DNA of 64,000 nucleotides, from positions 213,491 through 277,490 of the forward strand of contig CAJTFW010000006.1 in the NCBI GenBank assembly GCA_910575445.1, in the 5' to 3' direction. Of this stretch, positions 1 through 10,500 are shown piece by piece; position 1 is the first letter of the stretch; every line of letters starts with the position of its first letter. A model generated the notes under the pieces. That model worked only from the letters and a program-made list of their open reading frames with translations, was not told the origin of the DNA and did not search any database. Origin of the DNA: Lachnospiraceae bacterium (lineage in GTDB: Bacteria; Bacillota; Clostridia; Lachnospirales; Lachnospiraceae). A program made the translations under genes and the position numbers.

Positions 1-97
1 GACCTTTGTTCTCAATATTCATAAGTATAACATGATGCAATTCTGACGCCCCTAAGAGGTAGACTAAGCAATATAAATATCTCAGGAGGCATACAGG

Positions 98-2134
98 ATG
101 TTTAGAGCAAAGTGCAGATGGATAAAAAATATCGGTGGGATAACAGGGCGTACAAAGTGGCTTGTCGTTCTCCTGCTTTTCCTTCATGTATTTATAGCCG
201 GAAAGCAGTATCTGGATAATTATGATCCACTCTATACATCTATTGAAAAGGACCCCTGCTATCAAGATGGGGTCTTTACTATCTATCAACCCGGAGATTA
301 TGCGCGCTTTGTCGGTTATCTGAATCGCAATCATAAAAGAGATCCTAATAATCCCAAAGCGACTGCCATTGATGCAGTTCTGATGGCAGATATCGACCTT
401 TCAGACACTAAATATGGTCCGGTTAAAGAACTTTCATTTCTGAAAAAAAGCTTTATCAAATATCAAAGCTTTGAAGGCCATCCCTATATCCGCCAGGCTA
501 TTTTAAGTTATTCTGGAACTTTTGACGGGAATGGTCATACTATCACTTGGTTTAAAGATGGCAAAAATGGTATGTTTGTCACCTTGGAAAGAGATGCCAC
601 CATTCGCAATCTGACTCTCCATGCAACACAACTTACATGGGATTTGGATGAATATGGAGTTGGAATGTTCTGTATCTTAAACTATGGCACAATAGAAAAC
701 TGCCAAACCAAAGGCAGCCTAACCGGAACCGAGTGTTACACGGGTGGCTTTGCGGGCATCAACCGGGGCACTATAAAAGATTGTGAAAATTATGCCAATG
801 TTTCTCTAAATAAGACCGGAGACTACGGTGCTGGCGGTATCGCCGGCCTTAATAAATGCAAAGTATTAGAAGGCGAAAGCGAAGAAAATCCCATTGTCCC
901 TGTAATCGAAGGTTGCATAAACTATGGCACCATCTATGCCCCCTGGAAAGCCGGCGGTATCTGTGCCCGCAATGACTGTGCCAATATCTATACTTGCGGC
1001 AATGAAGGCAGCGTCACTGTACAATATCAAAAAGGCTATATCTACCCCGACGAACCCACTTGGTATGAGCCTGCCATGGCAGCTGGTATCTGTGGCGATA
1101 TGGGCTGGAACAATATTGAAAACTGCTACAATACCGGACAAATCTCCATTGAGGAAGATGGAGAGGAAGCTACCTATGCCATTGCCGGCAATACCCTTTT
1201 CTGGATTAATACCGTCGCAAACTGTGTCACACTGGCAGATACCGCCACCGGCCATATGCGCCATGAGAGTGTAATGGAGCTCACCGAGGAAGAACTGACG
1301 TTCTGGAAAGAACACCAGGAAGAAGTCCCCTACCTCCCCAACAACTGGAAATTTGACCTAGAAGAAGCCAAAGAAAAACTTCCGATTGTCCCACTTAATT
1401 TAATAGAATCTTCTCTGACACAAGACCAGAAAGACCTGTGGCTCTGCGATGAATTTTACTTACAGGCTCCTAAAGGCTATCAAATAGAAGAAGTCTCCCC
1501 CTACGCCATCTGCATAGAACCATCCACTTTTCTGCCTGCCGAAGAAAACTGTCAAATCTGGCTGATGCGTTTAGAAGACAACCTTACCAAACTCCCCTCC
1601 TACCCTGACAAAGAGGCTATCCATGAAGCCTGGTTAGACATTCCCGGAGCCCATTGGCTCCATCCGGCTCACAGCTACGCGGATGACTGTCACCTGGATT
1701 ACACGGATTATACGCATCCTACCATTCAGAACTTCACCACAGGTTATACACTTATCCACTACCGCGACGACTTTCTGGCCTATGCAGCTGTCCAGGAAGA
1801 AGGAGGAATGATTGACAATATCGCTGCCCTGCCCTTAAAAAGCACCCCAGAAGGCGGCTACACCACTCCCTGGCTCCTCCTCTTTACCTCCGACGAAAAT
1901 AACTACCGCCCCTCTTTGTCCTTTGCCAAAGAAGCTCTGGAAAACTTTATCCCCCTCCCCGCGCAAATTGTTGTAGCTCCTGGTGACACGCTCTGGTCTC
2001 TGGCCAAGACCTACACAGGCACCTTTGCCCGCTACCCAGAAATAGCCACCATATACCCTGGTGACCCCAACCAACTAACCATTGGTCAATCCCTTACCAT
2101 CCCTCCAGAATGGCTTATTCCCTCCAATCTTTAG
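98..2134 (+). CDS. Membrane-anchored surface protein with GLUG-like repeats and C-terminal LysM domain
   Basis: The product is 678 residues and is probably displayed outside the membrane. Residues about 20-38 form one hydrophobic segment after a basic N-terminus, so it is a signal anchor. Residues about 140-370 contain Gly-rich segments of the GLUG type, for example GGFAGINRGTIKDCEN followed by similar units, which normally build a beta-helix-like surface domain. Residues about 632-678 are a LysM module (PGDTLWSLAKTYTG, ending in IGQSLTIP), which binds peptidoglycan. The middle (about 400-620) resembles nothing I recognise. An AGGAGG site lies about 8 bases before the ATG. It stands alone, followed by a strong two-way terminator shared with the converging glnN. 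A cell-wall-associated adhesin or scaffold is an inference only. Confidence 0.75.
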   Translation: MFRAKCRWIKNIGGITGRTKWLVVLLLFLHVFIAGKQYLDNYDPLYTSIEKDPCYQDGVFTIYQPGDYARFVGYLNRNHKRDPNNPKATAIDAVLMADIDLSDTKYGPVKELSFLKKSFIKYQSFEGHPYIRQAILSYSGTFDGNGHTITWFKDGKNGMFVTLERDATIRNLTLHATQLTWDLDEYGVGMFCILNYGTIENCQTKGSLTGTECYTGGFAGINRGTIKDCENYANVSLNKTGDYGAGGIAGLNKCKVLEGESEENPIVPVIEGCINYGTIYAPWKAGGICARNDCANIYTCGNEGSVTVQYQKGYIYPDEPTWYEPAMAAGICGDMGWNNIENCYNTGQISIEEDGEEATYAIAGNTLFWINTVANCVTLADTATGHMRHESVMELTEEELTFWKEHQEEVPYLPNNWKFDLEEAKEKLPIVPLNLIESSLTQDQKDLWLCDEFYLQAPKGYQIEEVSPYAICIEPSTFLPAEENCQIWLMRLEDNLTKLPSYPDKEAIHEAWLDIPGAHWLHPAHSYADDCHLDYTDYTHPTIQNFTTGYTLIHYRDDFLAYAAVQEEGGMIDNIAALPLKSTPEGGYTTPWLLLFTSDENNYRPSLSFAKEALENFIPLPAQIVVAPGDTLWSLAKTYTGTFARYPEIATIYPGDPNQLTIGQSLTIPPEWLIPSNL

Positions 2135-2145
2135 AAATTCAGAAA

Positions 2146-2195
2146 CAGGCGGATAGTATGGTTTGTGGTCTCGCACACACCATACTATCCGCCTG
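2146..2195. terminator. Bidirectional terminator between surface protein and glnN
   Basis: A perfect 17-bp inverted repeat (2146-2162 with 2179-2195, arms CAGGCGGATAGTATGGT) encloses a 16-base loop. It lies between two converging stop codons, so it can serve both genes. The flanks are only moderately T-rich on each side. Confidence 0.8.
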
Positions 2196-2211
2196 CTTTG
2201 TCACTTATATT

Positions 2212-4323
2212 TTATATTTCAAACATCAAATCTCCATACGAAGGCATCGGCCATACTTCTTTATCAACCAACATCTCCAGTCTGTCAATCGGTCTTCGAA
2301 GTGCTTCCATTGCCGGCTGTACATAGTTCCGGTAAAAGTGTGCTCTCACTTTATTATCTTCAATCCCCACAGCTTCCTGCGTAACGCCCTGCAATATCTT
2401 TAGCGCCCCATTTGCTTCATTTAAAAGTGCTGTAATATCCTTTAGCACCTCCATCTGCACCGTCGCATTGACCCCAATCGCGTTCATTGACTGCACAATC
2501 CCGGAGAGTGTCCCTGTATACCCGATAACTGCCGGTATAATCTGTTTTACCACCATATCAATCATCGTAAGTGCTTCAATATTCAGCGCCTTATTATAGG
2601 TCTCATATTTAATCTCTGCTCTTGAATGAAGCTCTGATTCACTAAACACTCCAAAACGCTCAAACATCCGAATCGATTTCTCCGTTACCAGCGCTGGTAT
2701 TGCATCTACCATCGAACGTAAGTTTGGTAGTCCGCGCCGCTCTGCCTCTGCAACCCATTCGTCTGCATAGCCATTTCCACCATAGATAATCTTATGATGC
2801 TCCGCTAAATACTGAATCATCAAATCATGCAGTGCCGTGTCAAAGTCCTCTGCCTTCTCTAAAATCTCACACGCATCCGCAAAAGCCTCTGCCACAATCG
2901 TATTCATCACCACTGTAGAAGGTGCAATCGAATCCCTAGAGCCAACCATACGGAATTCAAACTTATTGGTATTAAATGCAAACGGCGATGTGCGATTTCT
3001 GTCTGTAGCATCTTTGGGAAGGTCAGGAAGTGTACGCACTCCCGTATGCAGCTTTCCGCCTTTTAAGCTGTGCGTTGCATTTCCGGTACTTAGAAGCTGC
3101 TCTAACACATCGTCTAACTGCTCGCCTAAAAAGACCGAGATAATCGCCGGTGGTGCTTCGTGTGCTCCTAGACGGTGGTCATTTCCCACATTGGCGGCCG
3201 ATTCTCGAAGTAAGTCTGCATGTGTATCCACCGCCTTTAAAATACAAGCCAGAATCAATAAGAACTGCCGGTTCTCATGTGGCCGTTTTCCTGGGTCGAG
3301 AAGATTCTGTCCGTCGTCTGTCGTCAGTGACCAGTTATTGTGTTTTCCAGAACCATTTACACCAGCAAAAGGCTTCTCATGCAGCAGACATACAAGCCCT
3401 TGCTGATTCGCTACTCTCTTTAATGTCTGCATCATAATCTGGTTGTGGTCCGCAGCTACATTGGCTTCTGCATAGATAGGAGCCAGCTCATGCTGTGCAG
3501 GAGCCACCTCATTGTGCTGTGTCTTGGCTGGTACGCCCATCTTCCAAAGTTCCTCGTTGACACACCGCATATAGGCTGCAATCTTCTGGCGAATCGTTCC
3601 AAAATAGTGGTCGTCTAACTCCTGTCCTTTGGGTGGCATTGCACCAAAGAGTGTACGCCCGGTATAGATTAAGTCCTTTCTCTGCAGATACTTTTCACGG
3701 TCAATTAAAAAATATTCCTGCTCTGCTCCAACCGAAGGGGTGACCTTCTGCGCGGTTGTATTGCCAAAGAGCCGAAGCAGCCGAAGGGCTTGCTCCTGAA
3801 TCGCCTCCATCGAGCGAAGAAGTGGAGTCTTTTGGTCTAATGCCTCTCCGGTAAAGGAGCAAAAGGCTGTTGGAATACATAAGATAACGCCCGCCGCATC
3901 CTCTCTGACAAAGGCAGGAGAAGTACAGTCCCAAGTGGTATAGCCCCGTGCCTCAAACGTCGCTCTAAGGCCCCCGGAAGGGAAGGAAGAAGCGTCGGGC
4001 TCTCCTTTAATCAGGTCCTTGCCAGAGAACTCCATCAGAACCGAGCCGTCCTCCTTGGGAGGCGTGATAAAAGAATCGTGTTTCTCAGCGGTAAATCCTG
4101 TCAACGGCTGAAACCAGTGCGTATAGTGTGTAGCCCCTTTTTCAATCGCCCATTTCTTAATCGCTGCGGCTACAACGTCGGCAATCGCCGGGTCTAACTC
4201 CTTGCGGCCCTCAATGGTCTTCCGAAGCTCATAGTAGATGCTTTTTGGAAGATATTGGCGCATCGCTTTATCATTAAATACATTTGTTCCAAAAATATCC
4301 ATGATTGAATGTGTGTTTTCCAT
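2212..4323 (-). CDS. glnN: Glutamine synthetase type III
   Basis: Makes glutamine from glutamate, ammonia and ATP in the cytoplasm. The 703-residue length fits the GSIII family (about 700) and is far longer than GSI. The N-terminal GSIII-specific region contains [16 protein letters not shown]. The catalytic part contains [10 protein letters not shown], then [16 protein letters not shown], then [12 protein letters not shown], the metal/ATP-site signatures of the family. The reading frame is open 23 codons further upstream, but I chose the ATG at 4323 because it follows AAAGGA at good spacing and starts [12 protein letters not shown], which is family-like. A weak promoter (TTGTAC, 17 bases, TATCTT) is readable further upstream on the same strand. 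It is monocistronic. Confidence 0.95.
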   Translation of the reverse strand: MENTHSIMDIFGTNVFNDKAMRQYLPKSIYYELRKTIEGRKELDPAIADVVAAAIKKWAIEKGATHYTHWFQPLTGFTAEKHDSFITPPKEDGSVLMEFSGKDLIKGEPDASSFPSGGLRATFEARGYTTWDCTSPAFVREDAAGVILCIPTAFCSFTGEALDQKTPLLRSMEAIQEQALRLLRLFGNTTAQKVTPSVGAEQEYFLIDREKYLQRKDLIYTGRTLFGAMPPKGQELDDHYFGTIRQKIAAYMRCVNEELWKMGVPAKTQHNEVAPAQHELAPIYAEANVAADHNQIMMQTLKRVANQQGLVCLLHEKPFAGVNGSGKHNNWSLTTDDGQNLLDPGKRPHENRQFLLILACILKAVDTHADLLRESAANVGNDHRLGAHEAPPAIISVFLGEQLDDVLEQLLSTGNATHSLKGGKLHTGVRTLPDLPKDATDRNRTSPFAFNTNKFEFRMVGSRDSIAPSTVVMNTIVAEAFADACEILEKAEDFDTALHDLMIQYLAEHHKIIYGGNGYADEWVAEAERRGLPNLRSMVDAIPALVTEKSIRMFERFGVFSESELHSRAEIKYETYNKALNIEALTMIDMVVKQIIPAVIGYTGTLSGIVQSMNAIGVNATVQMEVLKDITALLNEANGALKILQGVTQEAVGIEDNKVRAHFYRNYVQPAMEALRRPIDRLEMLVDKEVWPMPSYGDLMFEI

Positions 4324-4410
4324 AGACAATCCTTTCTCTAAGATGGTAATGATTTTCTTTTTTAAGATACATGATACAAAAGAAAAGTACAATAGAAATC
4401 TTGAAAAGTC

Positions 4411-5064
4411 CTATTTTTTTTGTATATCTTGTCTGGTGGCAAGAAATGCAAGAAAGAGAGGAAAAAGGCAGGCATAGATGCTTTTAATACCCCAGGCTTT
4501 CATACAGAACCAGCAGTAGATAACGCCAATATGAAAACACAAAAGTGTTCCTGCATAGAACTGAAATTTTTTAAGTTGCTTTCTGTCATGGCTGTGCAGA
4601 TATTCTGCAAAAGAAGCAAAACACTGGCGTAAGTTGTTGGTGGAAAATATGGTCGCACTGTTGTATCCGGCGGCCTGTGTATAGGCGAGCCACTGCACAG
4701 ACGTGGCAAAAAACATCGGATAGAGAGCGAACACCGGGTCAACACCTCCGGGAATCTGAGCAAGTATTAGACAGGCTATCCCATCAATTCCAATAGAAAG
4801 ATAGCGAAAATCGGTCTTTTTTATGTATTTTGGTACAAGTGTTGCAAAGACAATACCAAAGATATAGCAGAGTGTACCGCCTAGACGGACGATAAAAGAG
4901 AAGAAAGAACCATCTAGTCCGGCCAGAGTCAGATAGATAAGATTGGTAGTCTCTGAAGAACCAAAAGTCTCACTTCGGGTCAGAAGTGCATAGACACCAA
5001 AAAAGCCGCCTACGACAGCGATTGCATGGTGAGCAATTGTTTCTGTTTGTTCTTTTGTATACAT
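4411..5064 (-). CDS. DUF1275 (YoaK-like) membrane protein
   Basis: A 217-residue integral membrane protein with about six hydrophobic segments and the DUF1275 hallmarks: an N-terminal G-G-x-x-x-x-Y-A-L-x-x-R pattern (GGFFGVYALLTR), a conserved middle with QWLAYTQAAGYNSATIFSTNNLRQ, and paired helices at the C-terminus. Function in the family is unknown; it is often divergent from or next to a TetR regulator, as here. The start at 5064 (MYTKEQ) is preferred over the upstream methionine at 5091 because AGAAAGGA precedes it by 8 bases. The intergenic inverted repeat suggests control by the neighbouring TetR. Confidence 0.85.
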   Translation of the reverse strand: MYTKEQTETIAHHAIAVVGGFFGVYALLTRSETFGSSETTNLIYLTLAGLDGSFFSFIVRLGGTLCYIFGIVFATLVPKYIKKTDFRYLSIGIDGIACLILAQIPGGVDPVFALYPMFFATSVQWLAYTQAAGYNSATIFSTNNLRQCFASFAEYLHSHDRKQLKKFQFYAGTLLCFHIGVIYCWFCMKAWGIKSIYACLFPLFLAFLATRQDIQKK

Positions 5065-5107
5065 GCTGATTATCCTTTCTGTAATTTCCATCTAAAGATA
5101 CTCGATT

Positions 5108-5165
5108 TTATAGAAAAGTACAAGAGCAATTTTCGATTGAATTTCTAATTGGGATTTTCTATAAT
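5108..5165. promoter_or_regulatory. Divergent promoter region with inverted repeat over -10 elements
   Basis: For the tetR gene the sequence shows TTGAAT (5137-5142), a 17-base spacer and TATAAT (5160-5165). The segment TTTTCTATAA overlapping that -10 (5155-5164) is repeated in inverted form as TTATAGAAAA at 5108-5117, where it would form the -10 of the leftward DUF1275 gene. Such symmetric sites are natural TetR operators, but binding is inferred. Confidence 0.55.
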
Positions 5166-5196
5166 GAAGCAAAAGCAGCAAAGAAGGAGAAGATAG

Positions 5197-5787
5197 ATGG
5201 CAAAGAAAAATACCAAAAAGACCAAGAGCAAGATTGTATCTGCAGCCTGGAAGCTTTTCTATGAGCAGGGGTATGAGGATACGACGATAGAGGAGATTAT
5301 CGAAGAATCAGGGACATCAAAAGGCTCTTTTTATCATTATTTTGAAGGAAAAGATGCGCTTCTTGGCTCACTTGCCTATATGATGGATGAAAAATATGAA
5401 GAGCTAGAGCCAACGATTGCAGAGGATATGGACAGCTTTGAGGCACTTTTGTATCTAAGCCATGAGCTTTTATCGATGATTGAGGAGACCATCAATATGG
5501 AACTTTTGACCAGGCTATATTCTACACAGCTGACGACAAGAGGAGAGCGGCCGCTCTTAGACCATGGACGTACTTACTATAAGCTGCTTAGAAAGATTAT
5601 TACAAAAGGACAGAAAAAGGGAGAGCTTACAAAGGTATGGAGTGTTGGTGAGATGGTACATTACTATGCGATGTGCGAGCGGGCATTTTTATATGAGTGG
5701 TGTCTAAGAAAAGGAGAGTATTCGCTTTTAGAAGATGCGGATAAGAAGCTTCCAATGATGATTGGAGGATTGCGAAAAACAGACTAA
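5197..5787 (+). CDS. TetR/AcrR family transcriptional regulator
   Basis: A 196-residue repressor-type protein. Residues about 10-58 are the TetR DNA-binding domain: KSKIVSAAWKLFYEQGYEDT, then the helix-turn-helix TTIEEIIEESGTSKGSFYHYF and the EGKDALL helix. The remaining helical half is the usual variable ligand/dimer domain. GAAGGAG precedes the ATG. The gene is divergent from the DUF1275 membrane protein and shares an intergenic inverted repeat with it, so local control of that gene and itself is likely. The ligand is unknown. Confidence 0.9.
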   Translation: MAKKNTKKTKSKIVSAAWKLFYEQGYEDTTIEEIIEESGTSKGSFYHYFEGKDALLGSLAYMMDEKYEELEPTIAEDMDSFEALLYLSHELLSMIEETINMELLTRLYSTQLTTRGERPLLDHGRTYYKLLRKIITKGQKKGELTKVWSVGEMVHYYAMCERAFLYEWCLRKGEYSLLEDADKKLPMMIGGLRKTD

Positions 5788-5903
5788 TTAACAGACGAAA
5801 TACTAGAATAAAGTCTGTACTCTATTCTGCGTTGTGTTCTTGTATAGAGTGTGTTAAAATGCATAAATGGTGTGAAAAAAGCAGAATAAGAGGGAGAATA
5901 AAG

Positions 5904-7433
5904 ATGACATTTACAAGTGTACTTATGTTGTTCGCAATACTGGCATATCTGGTTGTTGTAGTTGGTATCGGCGTGGTGCTGGCCAAGAGAAACCAGACGA
6001 CCGAGGATTTTTACTTAGGAGGAAGAAAGCTTGGACCTTTTGTCACTGCAATGAGTGCAGAGGCCTCCGATATGAGCAGCTGGCTTTTGATGGGACTTCC
6101 AGGTGTTGCATATGTCACTGGTCTTGCGGATGCGGCCTGGACGGCGATAGGACTGGTGATTGGAACGTATATCAACTGGCTTGTGGTAGCCAAAAGGCTT
6201 CGCCACTATACCCATGCCTGCGGCAATGCAACGACGCTTCCACTGTTTTTCTCGAACCGGTATCGGGATGAGAAAAAGGTACTGTCAGTGATTGCAGCTG
6301 TGCTGATTATTATTTTCTTTGTACCTTATACAGCTTCTGGTTTTGCAGCCTGTGGAAAGCTCTTTTCGAGTCTGTTTGGATGGGATTATATGCCAGCGAT
6401 GGTGATTAGCGCAGTGGTAATCGTGGCGTATACAACGCTTGGCGGCTTTTTGGCGGCAAGTACCTCGGACTTTTTACAGAGTATTATTATGACGATTGCG
6501 ATTATTGTGGTCTTTGTCTTTGGTATCAGCAATGTAGGAAGCTTTGGGGCTGTAATAGACAATGCAAAGTCAATGGCTGGATATTTTAGTCTGACACAGA
6601 TATATGACCCGGTGACAAAAAGTGCAGCTCCTTATGGGGCACTGACCATTGCTTCGATGTTAGCATGGGGACTTGGATATTTTGGTATGCCGCATGTGTT
6701 GCTTCGTTTTATGGCGATTGAGGATGCAAGTAAACTGGCGCTTTCTAGAAGAGTTGCTTCTATCTGGGTAGTTATCTCGATGACAGTTGCTATCTTTATC
6801 GGTGTGATTGGCAATGCGATGACGAAAGCTGGTTCTCTTTTAGAACTTCAGGATGCAGAGACTGTAATTATTACGATTGCAGATTTAATCTCTAAGCATG
6901 GTGTTCTGGCTGCACTGGTGGCTGGCGTGATACTGGCAGGGATTCTGGCAGCGACGATGTCGACTGCAGACTCACAGCTTCTGGCAGCGTCTTCTAGTGC
7001 TTCGCAGAATATTTTAAAAGAAGTGTTTGTAAAAGATATGGATGAAAAGACCGGGATATTAGTAGCCCGTATAACCGTGGTTGTTATCTCATTAGTCGGC
7101 GTATTTATTGCAAGGGATTCTAACAGTTCTGTATTTCAGATTGTGTCGTTTGCATGGGCGGGATTTGGAGCTTCGTTTGGGCCGCTGGTATTGCTTGCAC
7201 TGTTCTGGAAACGCTCAAATATGCAAGGAGCACTTGCCGGTATGGTCTGTGGTGGCGTGATGGTATTTGTCTGGAAATTCCTGGTAAGGCCAATGGGTGG
7301 AATTTTAGGCATCTATGAACTTTTGCCGGCATTTTTAGTAGCGCTTCTGGCAAATGTTGTTGTAAGTCTGCTAACTGCACCGCCAGCACAGGAAGTACAA
7401 GAAGAATTTGAACGTGTGTCAGCGATGAAATAG
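5904..7433 (+). CDS. putP: Sodium/proline symporter (SSS family)
   Basis: A 509-residue secondary transporter that would import proline with sodium. It has about 13 hydrophobic segments. Family signatures include FYLGGRKLGPFVTAMSAEAS, then DMSSWLLMGLPG, a GGFLAASTSDFLQSIIM segment and AATMSTADSQLLAASSS near the sodium site. These match PutP more closely than pantothenate or sialic-acid SSS members, though substrate is still inferred from motif likeness. The open frame extends 24 codons upstream; I chose the ATG at 5904 because GAGGGAG precedes it and MTFTSVLMLF leads straight into the first helix. A terminator follows. Confidence 0.88.
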   Translation: MTFTSVLMLFAILAYLVVVVGIGVVLAKRNQTTEDFYLGGRKLGPFVTAMSAEASDMSSWLLMGLPGVAYVTGLADAAWTAIGLVIGTYINWLVVAKRLRHYTHACGNATTLPLFFSNRYRDEKKVLSVIAAVLIIIFFVPYTASGFAACGKLFSSLFGWDYMPAMVISAVVIVAYTTLGGFLAASTSDFLQSIIMTIAIIVVFVFGISNVGSFGAVIDNAKSMAGYFSLTQIYDPVTKSAAPYGALTIASMLAWGLGYFGMPHVLLRFMAIEDASKLALSRRVASIWVVISMTVAIFIGVIGNAMTKAGSLLELQDAETVIITIADLISKHGVLAALVAGVILAGILAATMSTADSQLLAASSSASQNILKEVFVKDMDEKTGILVARITVVVISLVGVFIARDSNSSVFQIVSFAWAGFGASFGPLVLLALFWKRSNMQGALAGMVCGGVMVFVWKFLVRPMGGILGIYELLPAFLVALLANVVVSLLTAPPAQEVQEEFERVSAMK

Positions 7434-7436
7434 AAA

Positions 7437-7469
7437 AGTGGCCTAGCCGTAAGGCGGGCTGCTTTTTTT
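7437..7469 (+). terminator. Rho-independent terminator after putP
   Basis: A short G+C-rich stem, with G-U pairs, around a GTAA loop (AGTGGCCTAGCC pairing with GGCGGGCTGCT) is followed by seven T residues, immediately after the putP stop. Confidence 0.75.
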
Positions 7470-7553
7470 CTGATTATTACTATCCTTTTTGAGGGAAAAG
7501 TGGTATACTGTCAAAAGGCATCCATTTAGCTTGAGTAAAGGGGTAAATCATTT

Positions 7554-10500
7554 ATGGAAAAAGAACTTGTATTTCATATATTGGAAGTAAAGGAAGTAAA
7601 GGACGAAAGAGCTGTAAAAGCAGCCTATATGAAAAAATTAAGAGCGACAAATCCAGAAGATGACCCAGAAGGGTTTCGAAAGCTTCGGGAGGCATATGAG
7701 CAGGCACTTTTGATGCTTCAGGAGGCAGAAGAGGAGGAAGATTCTTCTAAAGAAAAGACAGAGATTGATTTGTGGATTGACAGAATTGACCAGGTGTATC
7801 AGGATTTTATAAAACGCGCAGATGTGGATGCATGGGAGGAACTTTTAGAAGATGAGGTGTGCCAGAGTCTGGATACTTCTCTAGACGCAAGGGATGCACT
7901 GTTTCAGTATCTGTTAGGGCATTTTTATCTGCCAAGAAACGTGTGGCAGCGTCTGAACCGGGAGTTGCAGTTTGTGGAAGAACAAGAGGAACTAAAAGAG
8001 CGCTATCCGGCGGATTTTCTGTCATATGTACAGCACTATACAGAGAATGACTATTTTATCCGTTTTCACAGAATGACGCTTAGGGATGCGTCAGTGCAGA
8101 TGGCAGATGTCAATGTGGATGGCTATATCAGAGCCTATATGGAACTGAGGGATTTGTGCGACCAGAAGGAATATGACAAGGCCAAAGAGAAGCTCTCAGA
8201 GATGCCGGCTTACGGCGTCTGGTACCCCTGGGAAGATGTTGAACAGATGAAGCTTCTAAAAGAAGCAGGGGAGCTAAAAGAGGCGCTTGTGATTGCCGAC
8301 AGGCTGTCAGAAGCCTATAAAGATGATGGCTATATTGCCTCGGAAGGTGGTATGGTCTACTGGGAAAATGGTGATAAAGAAACGGCTTTTGCAATCTGGA
8401 ACCGCGTACCGGAAGCATATGGCTGCCGGATTGGGATGATTCAATATTATCTGGAGAGTGAAGATACCGCGGAGAAGGCAAAGGAGATGGCGCTTGATAT
8501 CTGGGAAGAAGATGGTTCCGGCCACAGAGCAGATGAGTATATTGATAAAGCCAACCAGTTGCTCCTAAAAAAATACAACCGACAGCTTGAAGAACTTGAA
8601 AGTGAAGAAGAAAAAGACTCGGTGCGTCTGGAAATTGCCTGGTGCGAATATCAGAATAAACATGCAGACAAGGCGATAGAGATGCTAGATATTATCACAC
8701 CAGGAGAAGATATCTATTATAGTTATCATAATCTAAAAGGCCGGGTGTTGGCAGCACTTGGACGAAATGAAGAAGCGATTGTAGAGCTTCGTCTCTGGCT
8801 GTCGATGATATTAGAGACGATGGATGATGGAAGCGAGGAGTCGAAAAAGAGAATCGGCAGAAAAGGGACAGCCTATCTGATGCTAGGGTATTGTCTGGCC
8901 AAGGCAAAAGAATATGACGAGGCGATAGAGATACTAAATACGGCAAAAGAAGTGACAACAGATACCTCAGAACGCTTTGGAGCGATGGACAACCTGGCAC
9001 ATGTCTATATGGAAAGAGAAGAATATGAAAAAGCCGTCGACCAGTGTGATGAGATAATCCGTCAGGATGCAGGATATTATCCAGCGTATCTGATTCGCCA
9101 GGAGGCCTATTATGAGCTGCGTAATCCCCAGGCGGTGGTGGATAACTATTATCAGGCCATCGATATCTATAGTGGGTTTTATAAGCCATATCTGTACGCT
9201 TTAAAAGTATTTTTGATTTATCACCAGTATGAAGATGCTAAGCAGGTATTAGAGTGCGCCGTGGAGAATCAGGTGGAATTTAGCGACCAGATGAAGCTTT
9301 ATCAGGTAAAAGTGCTTCGCAATCTGGCAGAGAGCGAAGAAGACCGGGAAGTGCCAATGCATATCTTGCAGGACCTTCAGGTTGCTATCAATCCAGAGCA
9401 GACAGATATTGAGGATTTATCAGAGCTTGAATATGAGATTGCTCTGTTATATTGGGACAATAACCAACTGGATACGGCGCTTGCGCATCTGGCAGATGCC
9501 TCCAAGAAGAATCCCTCTAGGGGCCAATACTATATGGTAAAGGGCGAGATACTAAGAGAGAAAGGAAAGTATCTAGAAGCGCTAGGGGCATACCAGGCAG
9601 CCAAAGAAGACTACTGCGATACCGCAGGCTATTACTATGGGATTGGATGCTGCTATCTGGAGATGGATGAGGAGGAAAAAGCGCTTTCGCATCTGTTAAA
9701 AGCAGCAGAGTACGATGGAGAATACCGGGATGTCAATGAGAAAATCGGAGATATCTATATGGAGCGCTACAAGAGAACCTGCAATCCCAAAGAGTACAGC
9801 GATGCGATTCTCTTTGCTTCCCGTGAGATAGAGAACGATGAAAACTGTTATATGCTTGTACATCGGGGATTGATGTATCGTGCGGCGATGGAGCTTCAAA
9901 AGGCGATTGCCGATTTTGAAAAAGCACTGACTTACCGCCCAAAGGATTGGGCGGCCTTTAACAATATTGGCTACAGCTATAAGCATATGGGAGAGTACGA
10001 GAAAAGTATTGAGATGTACCAGAAGTCGTTAGAGATACTGATAGAGAATAACGACAAACGGGTACTTCCCTATAGCAATATGGCAGACTGCTATGAGATA
10101 TTAGGAGAGTATGACAAGGCCATCGAGTGCTATGAGAAGGATTTGGAGTGGTATCCAGAGCGAACCGTCTTCTACGAGGAGATTGGGGATCTGTATTATT
10201 ACAAAAAAGATTATAAAAATGCAATTAAATACTATGAGACCGCTGGTTGTAAATGGAATGACAAAGAGTATCTGTTAAAAATTGGCGATGTCTGGTTTGC
10301 ACAAGGAAAAGTAAAACGCGCCAAGAGTTTTTATAAAAAGGCAGCACAAAGTGCCAATATTTACGAAGATGCATTTGCAAGATATACAGACTATGCGGAA
10401 CGCATACTAAATCAATACTTTGAGTATAGTTTTGCGTTGGCGCTTTTGGAGAAGGCCGTTGAGGGCTACGAAAAGCATGACTGGAATGCGTCGAAAAATA

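Noticed and set aside
866..1315. Antisense open frame inside the first gene
   Set aside because: It lies wholly inside a well-supported gene with a LysM end, has no ribosome site and reads as compositional noise.
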